From an uncultured Faecalibacterium sp. (GTDB lineage: Bacteria; Bacillota; Clostridia; Oscillospirales; Ruminococcaceae), in the NCBI GenBank assembly GCA_934503275.1, contig CAKSVD010000026.1, positions 1-20,822 of the forward strand: a stretch of 20,822 bases of DNA, given 5' to 3'. Both the position numbers and the translations under genes were made by a program. The notes beneath the pieces were generated by a model, which ran no database searches, was not told the origin of the DNA, and worked only from the letters and a program-made list of their open reading frames with translations. Positions 12,917-19,491 of this stretch are shown in pieces (position 1 is the first letter of the stretch; every line of letters begins with the position of its first letter).

Positions 12917-14293
12917 TTATGCAAGGTGGAACAGATCGATCAGCACGACCATGGCAAGACCATAGTAGACCACAACGGCCACCAGATCGTTGATCGTGGT
13001 GATCAGCGGACCGGAGGCAACGGCCGGGTCGATATGGATCTTGTGGAACAGCATCGGGATCAGCGTGCCCACCAGACTGGAAATGACCATGGACGCGATC
13101 AGCGACAACCCGACGCAGCCGGACAGCAAAAAGGCCGAGGTCCAGACATAGCCCTTGAAAAAGTGGATGTAGCAGCCCAGAAAGCCCAAGGCCATCACGG
13201 CCAGAATGGCACCGTTCAAAAGACCCACACGGGTCTCCTTCCAGAGCAGCTGCAGCTTTTTGGAAAGGGTCAGGTTTTCGTCCATCAGCACACGGATGGT
13301 CACAGCCAGCGACTGGGTGCCAACGTTACCGGCCATATCCAGCACCATGGACTGGAAGCAGATGACCACCGGCAGCACCGCTACCACCGATTCAAACGCG
13401 CCGACGACCGAGGAGACCAGCATCCCGAGGAACAGCAGCGCGATCAGCCAGGGGAGACGCTTTTTCACGCTTTCAAAAACGCTTTCGTTCAGATCCTCCT
13501 CGCCGGTCAAGCCGCCCAGCTTTGCGTAATCATCGCCCATCTCATCATCGACCAGCTCGACTACATCGGACGAGGTGATAATGCCCACCAGTTTACCGGC
13601 ATCGTTCAGCACCGGCAGGCTGCGCTCCGCGTAGTCCACGATGCGGTCGATACAATCGCTGATCTGCTCCCGGTCCGTGACATAAGGATAGGAGCGGACG
13701 ATCAGGTTTTCCAGACTTTCCTCTGCCCGGGCAATGATGAGGTCTTTCAGGTCGATGGCGCCGTAGAAGTGCTCGTTTTCATCCACCACATACAGGGTGG
13801 AGATATTGTCGTTTTCTCCGGCCTGCTTTACCAGTTCGCTCATCGCCTGCCGGATGGTCATATCGTTTTTGATGGAGATGTAGTTGGTGGTCATCCTGCT
13901 GCCGATCTCATCCTCGTCATACGAGAGCAGCATCTTCACATCTTCAACCGAGTCCTTGTCCAGCTTGTTGACGATCTCGTTTTTATCGGTATCGTCAAGG
14001 TCCTCCAGTGCGTCCACCGCATCGTCCGAGTCCATGTTGGAAATGACCTTTGCAGCCTCGTGGCTGGGCAGCTCCTTCAGGTACGGCTCGGCATCGTCCA
14101 GATAGGTAAAGATCTCGGCAACGGTATCCACGCCCAGAATGGAATAGAGCGACTGGCGTTCAGCGGGGGTCAGTGCCTCCAACGCATCCGCCAGATCCTT
14201 TTCATGGTAATCAGACAGCTTTTCGGCCAGTTCTGCCTTGGGCAGACCGCTGTGAATGATGCTCAGAATTTCCTGCACATAATTCTTCTGCAT
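12917..14293 (-). CDS. mgtE: Magnesium channel/transporter MgtE
   Basis: This 458-residue MgtE has the full domain order: an N-terminal helical superhelix (1 to about 130, with the acidic MDSDDAVDALEDLDDTDKNE magnesium-sensing surface), tandem CBS domains (about 131-255; MTTNYISIKNDMTIRQAM and GIITSSDVVEL), and a five-helix pore domain (about 275-458). The pore has GNVGTQSLAVTIR and DPAVASGPLITTINDL, which holds the pore magnesium-binding aspartates. High cytosolic magnesium locks the N/CBS domains and shuts the channel. AGGAGG lies just before the ATG. Its own promoter and terminator make it monocistronic. The leader is only about 60 bases, too short for a ykoK magnesium riboswitch. Confidence 0.96.
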   Translation of the reverse strand: MQKNYVQEILSIIHSGLPKAELAEKLSDYHEKDLADALEALTPAERQSLYSILGVDTVAEIFTYLDDAEPYLKELPSHEAAKVISNMDSDDAVDALEDLDDTDKNEIVNKLDKDSVEDVKMLLSYDEDEIGSRMTTNYISIKNDMTIRQAMSELVKQAGENDNISTLYVVDENEHFYGAIDLKDLIIARAEESLENLIVRSYPYVTDREQISDCIDRIVDYAERSLPVLNDAGKLVGIITSSDVVELVDDEMGDDYAKLGGLTGEEDLNESVFESVKKRLPWLIALLFLGMLVSSVVGAFESVVAVLPVVICFQSMVLDMAGNVGTQSLAVTIRVLMDENLTLSKKLQLLWKETRVGLLNGAILAVMALGFLGCYIHFFKGYVWTSAFLLSGCVGLSLIASMVISSLVGTLIPMLFHKIHIDPAVASGPLITTINDLVAVVVYYGLAMVVLIDLFHLA

Positions 14294-14362
14294 GGTAGTT
14301 CCTCCTGATTCCGCGAACTCGACAAATCAAGATCCATCGCTCCGCTTAAAATTTTGCACTTC

Positions 14363-14391
14363 ATCATAGCACATCCGGTATGCGGCGGCAA
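14363..14391 (-). promoter_or_regulatory. Promoter of mgtE
   Basis: On the minus strand TTGCCG (14391-14386), 17 bases and TATGAT (14368-14363), with an extended TGC element. Confidence 0.75.
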
Positions 14392-14442
14392 CCCTGCCGG
14401 CGTGAATTTTTTGTAAAAATCTCCGCCAAAGCAAAAGGCTCC

Positions 14443-15762
14443 TTATCCGCAGAGCATGACTTTAGCTGAGAAAACGCCGTTCTGATAGGTAAACGTGCTT
14501 GCCCCGCCGGTCTTTTCTGCAATATGGCGGACAGACTGGATACCGATCCCGTTTTCCCTTCGCTTGGAAGAGCGGAACACCCCGCTTTTTTCGTGAACTG
14601 CGCCGTCAAATGTGTTTTCCACTTCGACCAGAAGAAGCCGCTCGGCATGGACATACGCGGTGATCTCGAACTTCCGCCGGGCGGGTGCCGTGCGAAGGCT
14701 GGCTTCAAATGCATTTTCCAGAAGATTAGACAGCACCAGACACATATCCATCTCGTCCACAGGGAGCGTCTGCGGTAAGTCGAGCCGGGCACAAAAGGGA
14801 ATGCCCTCACGTTTTGCAAGGGCGCAATAATAGCCTACGACACTATCTGCCGCACGGTTTTCGCAGAAATTCATATCCAGATCCGGGATCCGGGCGGCAG
14901 TTTTTGCAAGGTAGGCTTTCAGGCCGTCCAGATCTCCTGTTTCTGCCAGTGCGGAGATCTGATTCAGCTGGTGGCGCATATCGTGCCGCGCCTGCCGGGC
15001 TTCTTCAATGGCAGTTTTCAGGCTTTCATAGCGCTGCTGCTGCATGGAAAGAAGCTGGTTTTCCTGCTGCAATCTCGCATTCCGGTTAAGGCTGGTTGCC
15101 ATCAGCAGAAAGATTGCATTGAACATGAACATCAAAAACAAAAGCGCGATGCTTATAACGATGTAGACCTGCAAGACCCGGCCTGTCTGAAGTGTTGTCG
15201 GGTAGCGCGGGATCATGAAAAGGTTCAGCAGGATGAACACCAGCGGCAGTACCCAGAATACATACCACGTCTGCGCAAAATTGTCATCCTCCACCATCGC
15301 GCGCACTGCGTGGGTGGCGGGATAATAGGCGGCGGCAGTGATCAGCCAGCAGACTGCATTATAAAAGATGCAGGCAGCAAAACAGAACCACGGCTTGTCC
15401 GGCGGCAGCTGCCGCCGGAGTGCGATCGCCGTGCCAATGGCACGGGACAAACTGTTCACGCACGCATACACTGCGCAGACCGCAAGCGCGATGGTTCCGG
15501 ATTTCCAGAGTGAGATCCGCAGTGTTCTGAGATACAAAAAAATTGCTGCAAGCGTAATAAGCAGCACGGAAAACGCCGTTGAAATGCCAAAATGATAGCA
15601 AAGCAGCCCGCCGCCAAGGCAAAGCCCGAGCAGCAGCGGCACCGCCCCTGCAGCAAGCTTTGCGGGAGACAGCTTCAGATAGGAGTTTACCGGAAAATAC
15701 GCAAGCAGCAAACCGGGAAACACGACCGTAAGCTCCAGGACCGGGCGCAGAATGTCCTTCAA
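14443..15762 (-). CDS. GHKL sensor histidine kinase (AgrC/LytS-like layout)
   Basis: The 439-residue kinase has six or more hydrophobic segments within 1-225, a coiled linker (228-258), a phosphoacceptor region RHDMRHQLNQI with His260 the likely site, and a GHKL ATPase domain with N-box NLLENAFEAS (346-355) and ENGIGIQSVRHIAE (403-416). Such kinases sense peptides or membrane signals and phosphorylate LytTR regulators. The start is TTG at 15762 with AGGGGG eight bases upstream; it overlaps the regulator's stop (TTGA), giving translational coupling. No AgrB or AgrD-like gene is adjacent, so the signal is unknown. The preceding regulator gene is its partner. Confidence 0.9.
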   Translation of the reverse strand: MKDILRPVLELTVVFPGLLLAYFPVNSYLKLSPAKLAAGAVPLLLGLCLGGGLLCYHFGISTAFSVLLITLAAIFLYLRTLRISLWKSGTIALAVCAVYACVNSLSRAIGTAIALRRQLPPDKPWFCFAACIFYNAVCWLITAAAYYPATHAVRAMVEDDNFAQTWYVFWVLPLVFILLNLFMIPRYPTTLQTGRVLQVYIVISIALLFLMFMFNAIFLLMATSLNRNARLQQENQLLSMQQQRYESLKTAIEEARQARHDMRHQLNQISALAETGDLDGLKAYLAKTAARIPDLDMNFCENRAADSVVGYYCALAKREGIPFCARLDLPQTLPVDEMDMCLVLSNLLENAFEASLRTAPARRKFEITAYVHAERLLLVEVENTFDGAVHEKSGVFRSSKRRENGIGIQSVRHIAEKTGGASTFTYQNGVFSAKVMLCG

Positions 15763-16481
15763 TCTGCACGCCCCCTTTGCAGCAGAAATTCCATAAAGGC
15801 CTGTCGGGCAGCTTTCAAAAGTTCCTGACTGACATAGACGCGGCTACCGTCCGTCATACAGAAGGCGGCATCCTGAAAATCGGCAGCATTCTCCATATTG
15901 ATGATCGCGCCGCGTCCGCAGACAAAAAAGCGCGGATCCTTTTTGAGCGGCTCGGTGAACGCTTTGAAACTCTGGCGCGTAGCAAGCGTTTTACCGGCAG
16001 TGGTGCGGATGTTGATCATGTGGGCAAAGTGCTCGGCGGATATAATATCCCGATAGCACAAACGGATGTCGCTGCCGTCCACTTTTACCACCAGAACCGG
16101 CTCCGGGCGCGGAAGCTTTGCGAGCATTTCATCCAGCAGACCGGACAACTCGGCTTCTGAAAAGGGCTTGACCAGATAATGAAATGCCCGCACCTGAAAG
16201 CCCTCGAGTGCGTGGTCTGTCGAGGTGGTGGTAAAAACCAGAAGGCAGTCCGCATCTGTTTTCCGAAGTTCCCTTGCCGCGTCCATGCCGCTTAAACCAT
16301 CCATGTAAATATCCAGAAATGCGGCGGTAAAGCGCTGCTCTTTTTCTGCCGCCAGAAAGGCTTCCCCGCTGTCAAACTCTAAAATTTTTGCATCTGCGCC
16401 GCGCTGACGCAGCTGCCGCACCAAGCGTTCCTTCAGCAGGGTGCGCTCGGTATCAAGGTCATCGACGATTGCAATCCTCAT
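15759..16481 (-). CDS. LytTR family response regulator
   Basis: The 240-residue regulator has a receiver domain (1-120) with acidic pair Asp8-Asp9, phospho-acceptor Asp57 (FLDIYMDGLSG), the TTTS switch region and Lys in YLVKPF. The LytTR DNA-binding domain (about 130-235) includes FFVCGRGAIINM and the terminal helix. LytTR proteins bind pairs of short direct repeats; a candidate pair lies at 16578-16609 in the divergent promoter region. The ATG at 16481 has no ribosome site at normal distance. AGGAGG lies over 30 bases upstream, and an in-frame TGA three codons before the ATG blocks any longer version. It is coupled to the kinase downstream. Confidence 0.92.
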   Translation of the reverse strand: MRIAIVDDLDTERTLLKERLVRQLRQRGADAKILEFDSGEAFLAAEKEQRFTAAFLDIYMDGLSGMDAARELRKTDADCLLVFTTTSTDHALEGFQVRAFHYLVKPFSEAELSGLLDEMLAKLPRPEPVLVVKVDGSDIRLCYRDIISAEHFAHMINIRTTAGKTLATRQSFKAFTEPLKKDPRFFVCGRGAIINMENAADFQDAAFCMTDGSRVYVSQELLKAARQAFMEFLLQRGRAD

Positions 16482-16539
16482 GCTGTATCAGGAAGCCATT
16501 TTACAGCTTCCAACCTCCTTTATAAACTCTTTCATCCTG

Positions 16540-16568
16540 ATTATAGCACAGTTGCCCGGTTATGTCGC
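16540..16568 (-). promoter_or_regulatory. Promoter of the two-component operon
   Basis: On the minus strand GCGACA (16568-16563), 17 bases and TATAAT (16545-16540), with TGC before the -10 box. Confidence 0.7.
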
Positions 16569-16577
16569 AGCCGAAAA

Positions 16578-16609
16578 CGGGATTTCGTGACGGAAAAGGG
16601 GCTTTCGTG
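16578..16609 (+). promoter_or_regulatory. Direct repeats, candidate LytTR binding sites
   Basis: CGGGATTTCGTG (16578-16589) and GGGGCTTTCGTG (16598-16609) match at 10 of 12 positions and start 20 bases apart, about two helical turns. They end ten bases before the -35 box of the plus-strand promoter, the usual place for LytTR activators, and also lie upstream of the divergent kinase-operon promoter. Confidence 0.5.
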
Positions 16610-16618
16610 CTAAATGCC

Positions 16619-16646
16619 TTGAAAAGACCATGCCTGTCCGTATACT
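16619..16646 (+). promoter_or_regulatory. Promoter of the pseudo-receiver/lipoprotein unit
   Basis: TTGAAA (16619-16624), 16 bases and TATACT (16641-16646). Confidence 0.7.
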
Positions 16647-16692
16647 GGAAACAGAGAACGCCAACGACGGCGCAAGAGAAAGGAGGCACGCT

Positions 16693-17076
16693 GTGTACCG
16701 AATTGCCGTGCTGACAAGCAGCAGGGCGCAGGAAGCTTTTTTGGCAGAGCAGATCTCGCGGTTCTGCGCCGAACATTGCTTGTTCCCGAAAATGGACTGT
16801 TACCACGATCAGGAAAGCTTTTTTGAAGCTGCACGCAACGAGCCGCTGACAAATGCCGTGATCGCCCTGCCGGGGGTCGACGGATTGAATGCAGTGGAGC
16901 ATCTGCGCGCGCTTTGTCCTCAGACACGCATTATCTGGTGCAGCGATTTGAATTTTTCGCTCCATGCCTTCCGGCTGCGTGCAGACTATTTTCTGCTGGA
17001 GCCGATGACCGAAGCCGCCCTGCGGCAGGGCTTCCGCATCTGGCTGGATGGGAAAAATCAGGCAGCACCAATCTGA
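16693..17076 (+). CDS. Stand-alone degenerate receiver-domain protein
   Basis: This 127-residue protein has the fold pattern of a response-regulator receiver: RIAVLTSS at strand 1, AVIALPGVDGLNAVEHLR where regulators have LDIxLPGMDGLExA, TRIIWCSDLNFSLHAFRLRADYFLLEPM matching the switch and KP regions. The key residues are lost: the acidic pair is TSS, the phospho-Asp position is Val, and Lys of KP is Glu. It has no DNA-binding output domain. GTG at 16693 has AAAGGAGG at good spacing. It lies 30 bases before the lipoprotein gene and is divergent from a two-component pair. It probably binds a kinase, regulator or other partner without being phosphorylated; this is inference. Confidence 0.7.
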   Translation: MYRIAVLTSSRAQEAFLAEQISRFCAEHCLFPKMDCYHDQESFFEAARNEPLTNAVIALPGVDGLNAVEHLRALCPQTRIIWCSDLNFSLHAFRLRADYFLLEPMTEAALRQGFRIWLDGKNQAAPI

Positions 17077-17106
17077 CCGCAACAAACACAACAAGGAGAA
17101 CGGTTT

Positions 17107-19209
17107 ATGAAAAAGAGAAACATCATCCATTCTGCGTTGAGCCTGTCGCTGACCGCAGCATTGTGCCTGTCCATGGCTGCCTGCAGCGGAACACAAACGC
17201 CGGCAGACAGTGCCGCCGCTTCGCAGCCCTCTGCACCGTCCGCTGCGGTGCAGCCCTCTTCTGCGGAACAAGCCTCTGCGGCGCTGCCGGTAAAGGCCCT
17301 GAAGCCCAAGCAGGTAGAGGAAAACCCTTACATGGCCAAGAGCGATGCAAACATTCATCACGATGGCTACAACACCGACTCGACGGATGAGATCCTGCCG
17401 CTTGCCATCCATCCGGAGATCAACGTTTCCTATGAGACAACGAACGCGAACGCTTCGCCCGCCATCTACTTTGACAGCTACGGTCATGCCGTTGTGCCGC
17501 TGCTGGGCGGCATCGCCATCCGCGACCTGAATGCCGAAGAGACAAAGACGCTCGGCTATTTCTCCCCCAAACAGCATGACGGCGGCGGTTACGTTATCCA
17601 GAGCTCCTATACCTTCCTTGACGAATCCAACCGCATCGTCTGCCCCACGAGCAACAACCATGTGCTGATGATCCGCACAACGGATGAAAACGGCAATGTT
17701 CTGCCGGAATTTGAAAAGGTGCTGGACATTGATATCAAAGCTGCCGCCGAGGCTGCACTTGGAAAAGAACTGACGCAGAATCTTCTGTCCGTGGTCTTTG
17801 ACTATGACGGAAACCTCTGGTTTGCAACGGGCGGCTTCCGCATTTATCCGCAGCGCCAGCAGCAGGGCGTCATCGGCTATATTGCCCGCTCGGCCATTGA
17901 TGCGATCCTGAACGGCGAGCAGACAGACCTTTCAAAGGCTGTTTTTGTCCACGAACTGACCCCCGGCGAGGGCGCTGAAAACGGTATCGCCGCCTCCAAG
18001 GACGGTGCGGTGGTCCTGACCAACCAGAACTGCTATCTTCTGCGCGCAGAAGAAGGCGTAGACGTTGTGTGGTGCACGCCCTATGAGAGCGCGGGTGCAA
18101 AGGTGAGCGGCGAAGGCGATAAGACCACCGGCGGCGGTCTTGCATGGGGCGGCGGCTGCTCGCCCACGCTGACACCGAACCTTGTGCTGTTTACGGATAA
18201 TCAGGACACCGTAAACCTTCTTGCACTTGATATGAAGACCGGCGAGGTCGTGGCAAGCACCCCGGTGCTGGATGACCTGCCCGAGGGCTATCAGGTAGCC
18301 GTTGAGAACTCTGCCATCGTCTATGACGACGGCGAGGGCACCGTCAGCACCATCGTCTGCAACTGGTTCGGCGCAGGCAATGCAGGTCTGGCAGATCCCA
18401 ACAACGACTCCTCCATCCAGAGTTACGCCAATATTTACGACAAGAACTGGCTCATGAAGGGCAACATCATGATCGCCCCCGGCATCGAGCGTGTGGACAC
18501 CGTAAAGACCGCAAACGGCTACGAGATGAAGAGCGTCTGGAGCCGGAACGACCTGAGCGACACCGCGATCCTGAAGCTTTCCACCGCAACGGGCTATATC
18601 TACGGCTATGTGCAGGATGTGACCACCGGGATGTGGCAGTACATCATTCTGGACTTTGAAACCGGCGAGACGGTTTTCACGATGGATGTTTCCAACAAAT
18701 ACGGCTACAACAACATGGCCATTGGGATGTATGCCGGCAACAGCGGCAACGCGCTCTACTGCCCGACGGGCTATCTGGAACTGCTTCGTCTGCAGGACCG
18801 GTTTGTTTATCTGCCCGAAATGCCCTACCGCAAGGTCGATCTTGATCAGGCGGCAAGAAACGTCCTCTCGCAGGAGCAGTTTGCGCAGGACGGCGGCGAA
18901 GGCACCGTTGCAAGCTGGCGCAACACTGTGACAGTCCGCAACGTACATCCCAACACCACGGTAGCTTTCCGTATGAACAACCTGTCCGGCAGTACATCCG
19001 GTTTGAACCTTTACGCCTATGGCACGGACGGCAAGCTGGCAAAGGTCGATCCTGCGCTGTGGTCGATTACCGACGAGAACGGCAAAGCAGTAACGGAACT
19101 TACCGCCGGTACGCTTTACGAACTGCGCGTGACTGTCGCCGACGGCGGTGCGCTTGACCTGAGCGAAACGGAAAAGGAGATCGGACTTTCCGTTGTACTT
19201 GGAAAGTAA
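17107..19209 (+). CDS. Large secreted lipoprotein, probable beta-propeller
   Basis: The 700-residue protein has a signal peptide with lipobox LSMAAC (Cys26), so it is anchored outside the membrane. A Ser/Ala/Pro/Gln-rich linker (27-60) follows. The body (about 70-600) shows repeating strand-rich units with blade-like turns such as FDYDGNLWFATGG, SKDGAVVLTNQNCYLL, LALDMKTGEVVAST and LDFETGETVFTMD, as in PQQ-, YVTN- or SMP-30-like propellers. I see no clear catalytic motif. The last 100 residues look like a separate beta-sandwich. AAGGAG precedes the ATG. It sits behind the pseudo-receiver gene in a unit likely controlled by the adjacent LytTR system. I do not recognise a named family. Confidence 0.7.
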   Translation: MKKRNIIHSALSLSLTAALCLSMAACSGTQTPADSAAASQPSAPSAAVQPSSAEQASAALPVKALKPKQVEENPYMAKSDANIHHDGYNTDSTDEILPLAIHPEINVSYETTNANASPAIYFDSYGHAVVPLLGGIAIRDLNAEETKTLGYFSPKQHDGGGYVIQSSYTFLDESNRIVCPTSNNHVLMIRTTDENGNVLPEFEKVLDIDIKAAAEAALGKELTQNLLSVVFDYDGNLWFATGGFRIYPQRQQQGVIGYIARSAIDAILNGEQTDLSKAVFVHELTPGEGAENGIAASKDGAVVLTNQNCYLLRAEEGVDVVWCTPYESAGAKVSGEGDKTTGGGLAWGGGCSPTLTPNLVLFTDNQDTVNLLALDMKTGEVVASTPVLDDLPEGYQVAVENSAIVYDDGEGTVSTIVCNWFGAGNAGLADPNNDSSIQSYANIYDKNWLMKGNIMIAPGIERVDTVKTANGYEMKSVWSRNDLSDTAILKLSTATGYIYGYVQDVTTGMWQYIILDFETGETVFTMDVSNKYGYNNMAIGMYAGNSGNALYCPTGYLELLRLQDRFVYLPEMPYRKVDLDQAARNVLSQEQFAQDGGEGTVASWRNTVTVRNVHPNTTVAFRMNNLSGSTSGLNLYAYGTDGKLAKVDPALWSITDENGKAVTELTAGTLYELRVTVADGGALDLSETEKEIGLSVVLGK

Positions 19210-19213
19210 CTCC

Positions 19214-19270
19214 GTTCCGGGCTGTTGCAAAATAACTCTCTGAAAAATACACAAGCCCCGGAACCTTTTT
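19214..19270 (+). terminator. Possible terminator after the lipoprotein gene
   Basis: GTTCCGGGCT (19214-19223) can pair with AGCCCCGGAAC (19254-19264), with a long loop of about 30 bases. Five Ts follow. The large loop makes it a weak call. Confidence 0.4.
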
Positions 19271-19350
19271 CGGAGTCGTTATGGCTCGAAAAATTGAAAG
19301 CCTTGCCTGAGTCGTAAATTCCGTCACGATCCAAGAACCGATAAACCAAA

Positions 19351-19392
19351 AAAATCCGAACCCTTCTCCTATCGAGAAAAGGTTCGGATTTT
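19351..19392 (+). terminator. Long hairpin with T-rich tail, intrinsic terminator
   Basis: Outer arms AAAATCCGAACC (19351-19362) and GGTTCGGATTTT (19381-19392) enclose an inner TTCTC/GAGAA stem. The T-rich tail (TTTTCTATTT) works on the plus strand, and an A-run makes it bidirectional. It probably insulates the mobile element's edge. Confidence 0.75.
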
Positions 19393-19446
19393 CTATTTCA
19401 GTGGCAGTCCTCCTGGTAGACATTCCTACACGTTGCCCCGCCTGCG

Positions 19447-19491
19447 GCGTTGCAGTGCGGTTCAAGTCCTGTTATCCGCCGTTGCAGCCAA
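19447..19491 (+). other. tRNA-3'-end-like motif, possible attachment site remnant
   Basis: GCGGTTCAAGTCC followed by TATCCGC resembles a tRNA T-loop and acceptor end, but the T-stem mispairs and no acceptor 5' half or anticodon arm is found upstream. GCGTTGCAG (19447-19455) and GCCGTTGCAG (19478-19487) flank it as an imperfect direct repeat. It overlaps the end of the recombinase frame. It may mark an element end. Confidence 0.25.

Noticed and set aside
12896..14308. 470-residue plus-strand open frame opposite mgtE
   Set aside because: It has no ribosome site or motif, with His/Gln/Asp-rich composition typical of an antisense frame; MgtE on the minus strand is unambiguous.
14294..14362. ykoK-type magnesium riboswitch before mgtE
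   Set aside because: The leader from the mapped -10 box to the ATG is only about 60 bases, too short for that riboswitch.
16501..17661. 386-residue minus-strand frame across the divergent promoter region
   Set aside because: It is antisense to the pseudo-receiver and lipoprotein genes, crosses both promoters and has no recognisable domain.
19384..19485. Complete tRNA gene ending in TATCCGC
   Set aside because: A T-loop-like TTCAAGT is present, but the T-stem mispairs and there is no convincing acceptor 5' strand, D-arm or anticodon arm.
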